From Burkholderiales bacterium RIFCSPHIGHO2_01_FULL_63_240 (GTDB lineage: Bacteria > Pseudomonadota > Gammaproteobacteria > Burkholderiales > Burkholderiaceae_C), in NCBI GenBank assembly GCA_001770725.1, contig MERU01000002.1, positions 682,001 to 746,000 on the forward strand: DNA of 64,000 bases, read 5' to 3'. Below the pieces are notes generated by a model. It did no database searches. It worked only from the letters and a program-made list of their open reading frames with translations, and was not told the DNA's origin. A program made the translations under genes and the position numbers. Shown piece after piece: positions 56,352 through 64,000 of the stretch (positions are counted from its first letter, which is position 1; the number at the start of each line of letters is the position of its first letter).

Positions 56352-57860
56352 ATGCAGCCTCACGACCGCCCCGCTTCCCCCCAAGCCGCCCCCACCCGCG
56401 GGGCGACCAGCGGACCTGCGGGGGCTCAGCGCCAGCGCGTCGTCATCATCGGCTGCGGCTTCGGTGGCCTCGAAGCCGCCAAGGCCCTCGAGCACGCCAA
56501 CGTGGACGTGGTCGTGGTTGACCGCACCAACCACCACCTCTTTCAGCCCCTGCTCTACCAGGTGGCGACCGCCGGCCTGCCTGCGCCCGCCATTGCCGCG
56601 CCCATCCGCCACGTGCTGCGCAAACAGATCGCTCAGGGCCACCTGACGGTGTTGATGGGCGAAGTCACGTCCATCGACACGGCCTCTTCCTGCGTGGTGC
56701 TCGATGGTGGCGAGCACCTGCACTACGACCAATTGATCGTGGCCGCCGGCGCCACCCACAGCTACTTCGGCCGCGACGACTGGGCCAAGTACGCCCCCGG
56801 CCTCAAGACCCTGGGCGACGCCTTCACCATCCGCCGCCGCGTGCTCACCGCCTTCGAGCAGGCCGAGCGCGAACCCGACCCCGAAAAGCGCGTACCCTGG
56901 CTGACGTTCGCCGTCGTCGGCGCCGGCCCCACCGGGGTCGAGATGGCCGGCACCATGGCCGAGATCGCCCAGCACACGCTGAGCGCCGAGTTCCGTCGCA
57001 TCGATTCACGCGACGCCCGCGTCATCCTGCTCGAAGGCGCGCCGCGCGTGCTGGGCACCTTCACCGAAGACCTGTCCCAGCGCGCCAAGGAGCAGCTCGA
57101 AGGCCTGGGCGCCGAGGTGCTGCCGGGCGCCAAGGTGACCAACATCACCGCCTTCGGCATCCACTACGACGTGCTTGAGAAGCAGCCCGACGGCAGCAGT
57201 CGCAGCGTCTCCCATTTCCTGCCCACCCGCACGGTGATCTGGGCCGCAGGCGTGGCCGCCTCACCGCTGGGCAAGGCCCTGGCCAAGAGCACCGGCTGCG
57301 AACTCGACCGCGCTGGCCGCGTCGTGGTGCAGCCAGACCTGACGATCCCGGGTCATCCGAACATCCACGTCGTGGGCGACCTGGCCAGCGCCAAGAGCTA
57401 CCTCGACCCGCACAACCCGACGCCCGTGCCCGGCGTGAGCCCCGGCGCCAAGCAGATGGGGCGCAAGGCCGCCTTCAACATCATGCGGCGCATGAAAGGC
57501 CTGGAGCCCCAGGCTTTCCGCTACTTCGACTACGGCTCGCTGGCCACCATCGGCAAGCGCGCGGCCGTGGCCATGATCGACCTGCCCTTCACGAAAAAGC
57601 AACTGCGCTTCAGCGGCTTCGCGGCCTGGCTGTTCTGGCTCTTCGTGCACGTGTATTTCCTGATCGGTTTCCGCAACCGCATGGTGGTGATGATGGACTG
57701 GGCCTGGGCCTACTTCACCTCTCAGCGCCACGCCCGCGTCTTCCCCGACCCGCACGCGCTGGAGCCCCACAAGGTGCTGGTGAGCTTGGCCGATGCACGC
57801 GCGACGCCTGGGGTCAAACCGGCCCCGGCCGCTGCACCGACGCCGGGCCAAGTCGGCTGA
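56352..57860 (+). CDS. ndh: Type II NADH:quinone oxidoreductase
   Basis: 502 residues from ATG 56352. N-terminal low-complexity extension, then the FAD motif VVIIGCGFGGLEAAKAL and LLYQVATAGL, the NAD(P)H motif FAVVGAGPTGVEMAG and the second FAD motif VHVVGDLAS-like NIHVVGDLASA. The C-terminal FAAWLFWLFVHVYFLIGFRN is the amphipathic membrane-binding helix pair of NDH-2. It oxidises NADH without pumping protons, as a partner to bd-type oxidase in this genome. Confidence 0.93.
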   Translation: MQPHDRPASPQAAPTRGATSGPAGAQRQRVVIIGCGFGGLEAAKALEHANVDVVVVDRTNHHLFQPLLYQVATAGLPAPAIAAPIRHVLRKQIAQGHLTVLMGEVTSIDTASSCVVLDGGEHLHYDQLIVAAGATHSYFGRDDWAKYAPGLKTLGDAFTIRRRVLTAFEQAEREPDPEKRVPWLTFAVVGAGPTGVEMAGTMAEIAQHTLSAEFRRIDSRDARVILLEGAPRVLGTFTEDLSQRAKEQLEGLGAEVLPGAKVTNITAFGIHYDVLEKQPDGSSRSVSHFLPTRTVIWAAGVAASPLGKALAKSTGCELDRAGRVVVQPDLTIPGHPNIHVVGDLASAKSYLDPHNPTPVPGVSPGAKQMGRKAAFNIMRRMKGLEPQAFRYFDYGSLATIGKRAAVAMIDLPFTKKQLRFSGFAAWLFWLFVHVYFLIGFRNRMVVMMDWAWAYFTSQRHARVFPDPHALEPHKVLVSLADARATPGVKPAPAAAPTPGQVG

Positions 57861-57950
57861 GTCGCCACGGCGTCCAATGGGGTGACCGCAGGCGTGGCAA
57901 CATCGGAGCCTGAACGCCTGGCGCACCAGGCCCCGAGCAGGATCCCACCC

Positions 57951-59834
57951 GTGAACGCCCCGACCAACGCCGCCCTCGCCTCGCCCATCCCGGCTCGCTT
58001 GGCCACCCTGCGCGCCCGCATGGCCACACAAGGCTGGCAGGCCGTGCTGCTGCCCAGCAGCGACCCGCACCTCTCCGAATACCTGCCCGAGCGCTGGCAG
58101 GGCCGTGCCCACTTCAGCGGCTTCACCGGTTCGTCGGGCACGCTGCTGGTGGCCGCCGAGCGCGCCGCCGTGTTCACCGACAGCCGCTACTGGACCCAGG
58201 CCGAGGCCGAGCTCGCCGGCTCGGGCGTGGACCTGGTCAAGCTCGATGGCGCCTTCAACCCGGCGTGCGTCGAATGGCTGCAGGCACTGGGCCTCAAGGT
58301 CAATGCGGGTGATGCGGGTGATGCCCTCACGCTGGCCACAGACGGCGCCGTCATGGGCCTGGCCCAGACGCAGCAATTGCAATCGGCGCTGAAAGACGCG
58401 GGCTGGCGCCTGCACACCCAGGGGGACGTGCTGGAGGGCGCCTGGCCCGAGCGCCCCGGCCTGCCCGCCGCCCCGGTGTACGAACACCTGCCGCCACACG
58501 CCGCGACCTCGCGCGCCGACAAGCTCGCCCACGTGCGCCAGGCCCTGGCAGAGCGCGGCGCCACCCACCACTGGATCGCCACGCTGGACGACCTGGCCTG
58601 GCTGCTGAACCTGCGCGGTGCGGACGTCGAATACAACCCCGTCTTCCTGGCTCACCTGCTGGTTTCGCCCGACGGCGCCGAGCTCTTCGTGGGCGAGGGC
58701 AAGGTCGATGCGGCCCTGGCCGCGCGCCTGGCCGCCGATGGCGTGCGCTGCCGCCCCTATGACCAGGCCCTGCCCGCGCTGGCCCAGTTGCCCGCCAGCG
58801 CCGTGCTGTGGCTAGACCCCAAACGCACCACCTGGGGCCTGCGCGAAGCCGTGCCCGAGGGCGTGCGCGTGATCGAGGCCATCAACCCCAGCACCGTCGC
58901 CAAGTCCCGCAAGACACACGCCGAGGCCGCCCACATCCGCGAGGCCATGGAACGAGACGGCGCGGCCATGTGCGCCTTCTACGCGTGGCTGGAACAGGCC
59001 CTGGGCCGCGAACACGTCAGCGAGCTCACCATCGATGAGCGCATGAGCGCCGAACGGGCCAAGCAGCCAGGCTATGTGTCGCTCAGTTTCCCGACCATCG
59101 CCGGCTTCAACGCCAACGGCGCCCTGCCCCACTACCGCGCCACGCCCGAGGCCTTCTCGGCGATCAGCACGCCACAGGGCCTGGTGGCCGAGGGCCTGCT
59201 GCTGATCGACTCGGGCGCGCAGTACCTGGGCGGCACCACCGACATCACCCGCGTGTGGGCCATCGGAGCGCCCACGGCCGCGCAAAAGCGCGACTTCACC
59301 CTGGTGCTCAAGGGCACGTTGGCCCTGTCGCGCACGCGCTTTCCGCTGGGCACGCTCGCGCCCATGCTCGACGCCATCGCGCGCGCGCCGCTGTGGGCCG
59401 AGGGGCTGGATTTCGGCCATGGCACCGGCCACGGCGTGGGCTACTTCCTCAACGTGCACGAGGGCCCGCAATCGATCTCCAAGGCCATGCCCAACCCCGA
59501 CATGGCCATGCACCCGGGCATGATCACCTCCATCGAGCCTGGGCTGTACCGGCCGGGCCAATGGGGCATCCGCATCGAGAACCTGGTGCTCAACGTGCCG
59601 GTGGCACCCGCCGTGCCCGATGCCGAACCCGGCACGCCGGAACATGGCAGCTACCTGGCCTTCGAAACGCTGAGCCTGTGCCCGATCGACACCCGCTGCA
59701 TCGACCTGGCCCTGATGCGCCCCGATGAAATCGACTGGCTCAACGCGTACCACGCCGAAGTGCGCCGGCGCCTGTCGCCCATCGTGAGCGGCGAGGCCTT
59801 GCGCTGGCTGACCTTGCGCACCGAGCCGATCTGA
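57951..59834 (+). CDS. Xaa-Pro aminopeptidase (M24B)
   Basis: 627 residues from GTG 57951 (an upstream GTG at 57882 is possible). Two creatinase-like N-terminal domains precede the pita-bread metallopeptidase fold: metal ligands Asp in LLIDSGAQYLGGTTDITRVW (first and second Asp), His in GHGTGHGVGYFLNVHEGP, Glu in SIEPGLY and Glu in IRIENLV. It removes N-terminal residues preceding proline. The size (over 600) matches the eukaryote-like aminopeptidase P1 group rather than E. coli PepP (441). It stands alone. Confidence 0.9.
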   Translation: MNAPTNAALASPIPARLATLRARMATQGWQAVLLPSSDPHLSEYLPERWQGRAHFSGFTGSSGTLLVAAERAAVFTDSRYWTQAEAELAGSGVDLVKLDGAFNPACVEWLQALGLKVNAGDAGDALTLATDGAVMGLAQTQQLQSALKDAGWRLHTQGDVLEGAWPERPGLPAAPVYEHLPPHAATSRADKLAHVRQALAERGATHHWIATLDDLAWLLNLRGADVEYNPVFLAHLLVSPDGAELFVGEGKVDAALAARLAADGVRCRPYDQALPALAQLPASAVLWLDPKRTTWGLREAVPEGVRVIEAINPSTVAKSRKTHAEAAHIREAMERDGAAMCAFYAWLEQALGREHVSELTIDERMSAERAKQPGYVSLSFPTIAGFNANGALPHYRATPEAFSAISTPQGLVAEGLLLIDSGAQYLGGTTDITRVWAIGAPTAAQKRDFTLVLKGTLALSRTRFPLGTLAPMLDAIARAPLWAEGLDFGHGTGHGVGYFLNVHEGPQSISKAMPNPDMAMHPGMITSIEPGLYRPGQWGIRIENLVLNVPVAPAVPDAEPGTPEHGSYLAFETLSLCPIDTRCIDLALMRPDEIDWLNAYHAEVRRRLSPIVSGEALRWLTLRTEPI

Positions 59835-59858
59835 TCGGCTTGAGTTTCGTCAGGCCGC

Positions 59859-60563
59859 TCAGACGCAGCCCGCCAGCCGCTCCACATCGGGGATGACGAT
59901 CTCGCGCCGGTTCACCGCGATCAGGCCGCGAGACTGCAGGTCGTGCAGGATGCGCGAAAAGTGTTCGGGCGTGACCGACAACAGCGAGGCGATCGTGCCC
60001 TTGCTGGCTGGCAAGGACACCGTGCACGCCGAGGTGGCCGCCTGCGGGCTGGTGCGCAGCAGGTAGCTCACGACCCGTTGCGCTGCCGTGTGCAAGGTCA
60101 CGGCCTCGATGTCGCGCACCAGGCGGTTGAAGCGGCCAGAGACTTCGGCCAGCAGGCGCACGGCCAGCTTGGGATCGGCCTGCAACTCGGCCAGCAACTG
60201 CGCGCGAGGCAGCAGCAGCAGGTGTGCCTCGGTGAGCGCGGCGGCATGGCTGACCTGGCGCATCACGCCCCCCTGCCCGGCCACATCGGCCAGCAGCAGC
60301 GAGCCGCCGATGCAGGCCGGCGCCGACACCACCTCGATGACCTTTTCCTGTCCGTTGTCCGCGCGGGCGTAGACCTTGATCTGCCCCTTGGTGAGCACAT
60401 GAAGGCCCTCGCTGACATCGCCGGAGTGGAACAGGTCATCGCCCCGCACCAAGTGGACACGCCGAGCCGAGGCGGCCAGGCGCGCCAGCGTCGGTTCGGG
60501 GGCGTCGCGAAACAGGTTCAGCCCGCGCAGAAAATGCCCTGCATCAAACGGGGCGGATGGCAT
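59859..60563 (-). CDS. Crp/Fnr-family regulator (DNR-like)
   Basis: 234 residues. Cyclic-nucleotide-binding-type beta barrel (GDVSEGLHVLTKGQIKVY) then dimer helix and HTH (SKGTIASLLSVTPEHFSRIL). No Fnr-type Fe-S cysteine cluster near the N-terminus, so an Fnr of the [4Fe-4S] type is unlikely; DNR/NnrR regulators have this form and bind heme. Good site AAGGAG before the ATG. Divergent from the PaaX-like gene, across a 194-base gap. Confidence 0.88.
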   Translation of the reverse strand: MPSAPFDAGHFLRGLNLFRDAPEPTLARLAASARRVHLVRGDDLFHSGDVSEGLHVLTKGQIKVYARADNGQEKVIEVVSAPACIGGSLLLADVAGQGGVMRQVSHAAALTEAHLLLLPRAQLLAELQADPKLAVRLLAEVSGRFNRLVRDIEAVTLHTAAQRVVSYLLRTSPQAATSACTVSLPASKGTIASLLSVTPEHFSRILHDLQSRGLIAVNRREIVIPDVERLAGCV

Positions 60564-60623
60564 GTCATGCTCCTTGGGGGTTCTCCACGCCTTGGATTCT
60601 GAAAAAACCCGCCCGCCACAGAC

Positions 60624-60637
60624 TTGATGCCGCGCAA
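60624..60637. promoter_or_regulatory. Weak Fnr/DNR-like palindromes in the divergent gap
   Basis: TTGATGCCGCGCAA (60624-60637) matches TTGAT-N4-ATCAA in 8 of 10 positions. A closer match, TTGAT-TGTC-ATGAA (9 of 10), at 60749-60762 overlaps the PaaX-like start codon. If functional they could link both genes to the Crp/Fnr protein. The remainder of the gap 60564-60757 holds nothing else convincing. Confidence 0.3.
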
Positions 60638-60757
60638 GGATTGACCGCCTGCCTCACCAGACCATCGCCCGCACACGGGGGGTACCGACGACACCCCCGG
60701 GGCAACCCTGATGCCTCAGAACATTACACGAATTAGCATTAGCAACAGTTGATTGTC

Positions 60758-61615
60758 ATGAAAATGGTCCCGACGCCCAAAAACCTCATCCTCAACCTGC
60801 TGCTCGCCGCAGGCGGTGAACCGCTGAGCGCCAGCGACGCCGTGGCCTCCTGCCTGCTCTTCGGCATCCGAGAAAACAGCGTGCGCGTGGCCCTGGTGCG
60901 CCTCAACGCGGCCGGCCTCATCGAGTCGGTGGGCCGTGGCGCTTACCGGCTCGGGCCCCAGGCGGCCACGCTGGCAGCCGACGTGGCCAGCTGGCGCCAT
61001 GCCGAGCAGCGCGTCTGCCAATGGGATGGCGGCTGGCTGATGGTCAGCACGGCCGGGCTGCGCCGCAGCGACCGGGCCGCCTTGCGCCTGCGCGAACGCG
61101 CCCTCGCACTCGCCGGCTTCCAGACCCTGGCACCCGAGTTGCACATCCGCCCCGACAACCTGGTCGGCCATGCCGAAGGCGCCCGACACCGCCTTGCGCA
61201 GCTGGGCCTGGACGCAGATGCCCACGTCTTCGTGGCCCGTGACCTGGCCCCCGAGCTGGACCAGCGCGCCCGCCAGCTCTGGGCCGACAAACAGCTGGAC
61301 CAGAGCTACGCCCGCACCCGCCAGAAGCTTGACGCCTGGCTGCAAGGCGCCGACCGGCTCGACCTCGAAACCGCCGCCCGCGAAAGCTATGTGCTGGGCA
61401 ACGAGGCCATCCGTCAGCTCGTCTTCGACCCGCTGCTGCCCCACCCGCTGGTTGACGTCGAAGCCCGCCATGGGTTCCTGCAGGCCGTCATCGACTTCGA
61501 TGCCACCGGCCACCGCATCTGGCAGCGCCTGCTGCCCTCGCTGCGCGGTGGTGCGACCGATCCCTTGCCAGCCCCGACCGGTGCCCAGCCACCAGACCGA
61601 CGCTGGTCCCATTGA
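60758..61615 (+). CDS. PaaX-family transcriptional regulator
   Basis: 285 residues from ATG 60758. The N-terminal winged helix (LSASDAVASCLLFGIRENSV, then RVALVRLNAAGLIESVGRGA) and a middle domain with WDGGWLMVSTAGLRRSDRAAL follow PaaX; DPLLPHPLVDVEAR is near the C-terminus. PaaX represses phenylacetate catabolism genes on phenylacetyl-CoA binding, but no paa gene is here; the downstream gene is a fatty acid desaturase (39 bases), so it may regulate that or a distant locus. Confidence 0.85.
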   Translation: MKMVPTPKNLILNLLLAAGGEPLSASDAVASCLLFGIRENSVRVALVRLNAAGLIESVGRGAYRLGPQAATLAADVASWRHAEQRVCQWDGGWLMVSTAGLRRSDRAALRLRERALALAGFQTLAPELHIRPDNLVGHAEGARHRLAQLGLDADAHVFVARDLAPELDQRARQLWADKQLDQSYARTRQKLDAWLQGADRLDLETAARESYVLGNEAIRQLVFDPLLPHPLVDVEARHGFLQAVIDFDATGHRIWQRLLPSLRGGATDPLPAPTGAQPPDRRWSH

Positions 61616-61654
61616 CCTCTTTGCCGCGACGCGACATCGCGGCCGACTGCCCCC

Positions 61655-62719
61655 ATGCGTGCCCCCACCTCTGCGAACGATCCTCGCCTTGCCCAGACCG
61701 CTGACGCCCGGGTCGACAGCGCCACGCCCACGGAGCTGCCGCCTGTCACGCGCCGCAAGCTCAAGGAGTTGTTCACCCGTGAGCAACTGGCCGTCCTCAC
61801 CGAGCGCTCCGACTGGCGCGGCGCCTGGGCCATTGCCTCCACCTGGGGCGTGATCGCCGCAGCCTTTGCGGTGCTGGCATGGTGGCCCAACGTGTTCACC
61901 TTCTTGCTGGCCAGCGTCGTCATCGCCGGGCGCCAGTTGTGCCTGGCCATCCTGCAGCACGAAGGCTCGCACGGCACGCTGTTCAAGAACCGCTGGGCCA
62001 ACGACGTGCTCACCGACTGGTTGTGCGCCCGCCCCATCTGGCAGAACCTGCCCAAGTACAAGGTGCATCACTTCGGGCACCACACCCGCACCGGCACGCT
62101 CGAAGACCCGGACATCACCCTGCACGCCGACTACCCCGTGACCCGCGCTTCGCTGGCGCGGAAGGTGCTGCGCGACCTCTCGGGCCTCACAGGACTGAAG
62201 CTGCTCTACGGCCTGTTCATGATGGACGCGGGGGTCTTCAAGTGGACGGTGGCCAACCACATCGAGCGCTTGCCACAGGAGGGGCGCACCTGGCCCGAAC
62301 GCATCGCCACCACGGCGCGGAACATGGCCCCCGTCGTGCTGACCAACCTGGTGCTGTGGGCCATGCTGGCCGCCACAGGTCACGCCTGGCTGTACTGGGC
62401 CTGGGTGGTGGCGTACCTCAACGTGCTGCCGCTGTTCGTGCGCATCCGCTCCATCGCCGAACACGGCTGCCTGCCGCGCACGCCCGACATGTTCCTCAAC
62501 ACGCGCACAACGAAAGCGGGCTGGCTGGCACGCATGACGGTGGCCCCGGTGCACGTGAACCACCACATGGAACACCACGTGATGGCCTCGGTGCCCTATC
62601 ACCGGCTGCCGCTGATGCACAAATGGCTGCGCGAGCAAGCCGGTGTGCCCGAAGCGCCCACCTACCTGCAGGTGCTCAAGCTCGCCAGCAGCGGTCAGGC
62701 CCAGCCAAATCAAGGCTGA
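61655..62719 (+). CDS. Membrane fatty acid desaturase
   Basis: 354 residues with about four membrane helices. Three histidine boxes: HEGSH (102-106), HHFGHH (138-143) and HVNHHMEHH (300-308), the eight-His di-iron pattern of acyl-lipid desaturases. It inserts a double bond in a lipid acyl chain. It follows the PaaX-like regulator in the same direction, so it may belong to the same transcript. Convergent with the GST gene after 24 bases. Confidence 0.9.
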   Translation: MRAPTSANDPRLAQTADARVDSATPTELPPVTRRKLKELFTREQLAVLTERSDWRGAWAIASTWGVIAAAFAVLAWWPNVFTFLLASVVIAGRQLCLAILQHEGSHGTLFKNRWANDVLTDWLCARPIWQNLPKYKVHHFGHHTRTGTLEDPDITLHADYPVTRASLARKVLRDLSGLTGLKLLYGLFMMDAGVFKWTVANHIERLPQEGRTWPERIATTARNMAPVVLTNLVLWAMLAATGHAWLYWAWVVAYLNVLPLFVRIRSIAEHGCLPRTPDMFLNTRTTKAGWLARMTVAPVHVNHHMEHHVMASVPYHRLPLMHKWLREQAGVPEAPTYLQVLKLASSGQAQPNQG

Positions 62720-62743
62720 GGGGCTGAAGCCCTGCGCGGCGCG

Positions 62744-63430
62744 TCAGCCCATCACGACCGGGCCGCCCTTGGCCAGCGCACGCTGGTAGGCCGGGCGGCT
62801 CTCCATGCGCTTGGCATAAGCGACCAGGTTCGGGTGCTTCGCCGCCGCGTCCGAGCGCGCCAGCAAGGCCGACACCGCGAAACTCATCTGGAAGTCGGCC
62901 AGGCTGATCTGATCGCCGGCGAACCAGGTGTGGCGGCCCAGGTGGTCTTCGATGAAGGCCAGCGACGTGTTCACGTTCGGGTCGATCAGCTGCTTTTGCA
63001 CGCGCTTGCACAGCTCCCGCGCGATCGGCTTGACGAAAAAGGGCATCGGCTGCGTCGGGATCGTCATGAAGACCAGCTTCATGACCAGCCAGTTCATCAG
63101 CGAGCCTTCGGCAAAGTGCATCCAGAAGCGCACCTGGCGGTGCTCCGGCGTGCCCACGGCCGGCACCAGGCGGGCGGCGTCACCCGGGGCCTGGCGGCCG
63201 TACTGCTCGACCAAGTACTCCAGGATGGCGCCCGACTCGGCGACGACTTCGCCGCGGTCGGTGATGACGGGCGATTTGCCCAGGGGGTGGACCTGCTTGA
63301 GTTCGGGCGGGGCCAGTTTGGTCAGCGGGTGGCGCTTGTAGACCTTGAGCTCGTAAGGCTGACCGAGCTCTTCCAGCAGCCACAGGATCCGCTGTGACCG
63401 GGAGGTTTCCAAGTGATGGACGGTGATCAT
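62744..63430 (-). CDS. Glutathione S-transferase
   Basis: 228 residues from ATG 63430. Thioredoxin-like N-terminal domain (HHLETSRSQRILWLLEELG; S in the catalytic loop), HPLGKSPVI and AESGAILEYL, then the all-helical C-terminal domain with DHLGRHTWFAGDQISLADF. Likely a detoxification or dehalogenase-like GST with unknown electrophile. It lies 43 bases after an outer-membrane efflux gene read in the same direction. Confidence 0.93.
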   Translation of the reverse strand: MITVHHLETSRSQRILWLLEELGQPYELKVYKRHPLTKLAPPELKQVHPLGKSPVITDRGEVVAESGAILEYLVEQYGRQAPGDAARLVPAVGTPEHRQVRFWMHFAEGSLMNWLVMKLVFMTIPTQPMPFFVKPIARELCKRVQKQLIDPNVNTSLAFIEDHLGRHTWFAGDQISLADFQMSFAVSALLARSDAAAKHPNLVAYAKRMESRPAYQRALAKGGPVVMG

Positions 63431-63473
63431 GTGCAAAGCATAACTTGCTGCAGTGCAACATGCACAACCGGGG

Positions 63474-64000
63474 TTACCTCGGGGTGATCCGTTCGGACGA
63501 TGCTGGCGAGACGGATGTCGCGGTTGGCGCCACAGCGGCGACCTCGCCCAGGCCACCACCGGCCGACTGGTACAGCGTGATCAGGGCGTCCAGCCGGTTG
63601 AACCGGTTCAGCGCCAGGTTGTTTTCGGCCTGACGGCGGGTTTCCTGGGCGTCCAGCCAGGTCTTCAGGGGCACCGCACCGGCGCGGTAGCGGGCCTCGG
63701 AGAGGCGCTCGCTGTCGCGGGCGGCGGTCACAGCGACCTGCAGGCGCTCGCCCTGTTGCTCGTAGCGCAGGCGCGAAGCCAGGGCGTTGTCCACCTCCGA
63801 CAACGCCGTGTACCAACTCTGGCGGAAACCGCGCACCGCCAGCTCGTGATCGGTCTTGGAGATGTCGATGTTGCGCTGCACGTCGCGCCACTGCACAAAG
63901 GGCAGCAGCAGGCCAGCCCCCAGGGTGCCCACCGGGTCGGCCAGCACGCGGCTGAGCTCGGTGGAGCTGCCGCCCACGCTGCCGGTGAGGGTCAGCTTAG
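63474..64000 (-). CDS. NodT/OprM-family outer-membrane efflux protein (N-terminus outside window)
   Basis: The last about 175 codons; the frame is open to the window edge and reads KLTLTGSVGGSS at the cut. The visible part has the outer-membrane factor repeat with WYTALSEVDNALASRLRYEQ, LSEARYRAGAVPLKTWLDAQ and RRQAENNLALNRF, and ends in a Ser/Thr/Ala-rich tail. It likely closes an RND or MFS tripartite exporter lying beyond the window. It is a distant paralogue of the protein at 41387-42913. Confidence 0.9.
   Translation of the reverse strand, partial: KLTLTGSVGGSSTELSRVLADPVGTLGAGLLLPFVQWRDVQRNIDISKTDHELAVRGFRQSWYTALSEVDNALASRLRYEQQGERLQVAVTAARDSERLSEARYRAGAVPLKTWLDAQETRRQAENNLALNRFNRLDALITLYQSAGGGLGEVAAVAPTATSVSPASSERITPR

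Overview
The window is GC-rich chromosomal DNA from a betaproteobacterium, most likely of the order Burkholderiales (Comamonadaceae or Aquabacterium/Leptothrix-like). Three things point there: the sigma factor-DUF3619-DUF3106 block followed by an RDD gene, the msrB-yciB-bolA-ppiC block, and PEP-CTERM proteins, all familiar from that group. I see no phage, insertion sequence, CRISPR array or rRNA. The one RNA gene is a tRNA-Gly(CCC). Genes are tightly packed on both strands.

Layout. 1-1.7 kb: two tandem ferritin-like metal-dependent hydrolase paralogues with a shared upstream motif. 2.0-5.0 kb: a GbsR/MarR-type regulator and a cytochrome bd-type oxidase (cydAB), with a palindromic operator in front. 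5.0-6.9 kb: an operon of two YbjQ-like proteins and an M48 peptidase. 7.1-13.2 kb: a PEP-CTERM protein, alaS, gabD and an LpxO-like hydroxylase. 13.2-20.6 kb: a divergent biosynthetic cluster of an asparagine-synthase-like amidotransferase, two acyl carrier proteins, a KAS III-like enzyme, a GNAT protein, an AMP-forming acyl ligase and a NadE-like PP-loop enzyme. I find this the most intriguing part, because a complete glutamine-dependent nadE lies elsewhere in the window.

20.6-33 kb is mostly housekeeping: tRNA-Gly, a second PEP-CTERM-like protein, trmB, ppiC-bolA-yciB-msrB-selO, uppP, a DUF455 protein, xerD, a chalcone-isomerase-like protein, an AEC transporter and a GNAT enzyme. 32.4-42.9 kb is a seven-gene operon: TetR regulator, HlyD-type adaptor, RbbA-like ABC ATPase-permease, ABC-2 permease, PHA synthase, MaoC/phosphotransacylase fusion and NodT-type outer-membrane factor. 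It is a complete tripartite exporter with acyl-CoA/polyhydroxyalkanoate enzymes inserted before the outer-membrane component.

43-46.8 kb holds ilvBHC for branched-chain amino acids, with a sigma70-type promoter. 46.8-50.6 kb holds the sigma factor, a possible membrane-bound anti-sigma partner (DUF3619), DUF3106, RDD, a LOG-family hydrolase and P-II. 50.6-64 kb holds glutamine-dependent nadE, a COG3146-type protein, a DEDDh exonuclease, a PAS-GGDEF protein, NDH-2, an aminopeptidase P, a Crp/Fnr regulator, a PaaX-like regulator, a fatty acid desaturase, a glutathione S-transferase and the 3' part of another outer-membrane efflux gene. The genes at both window ends are cut.
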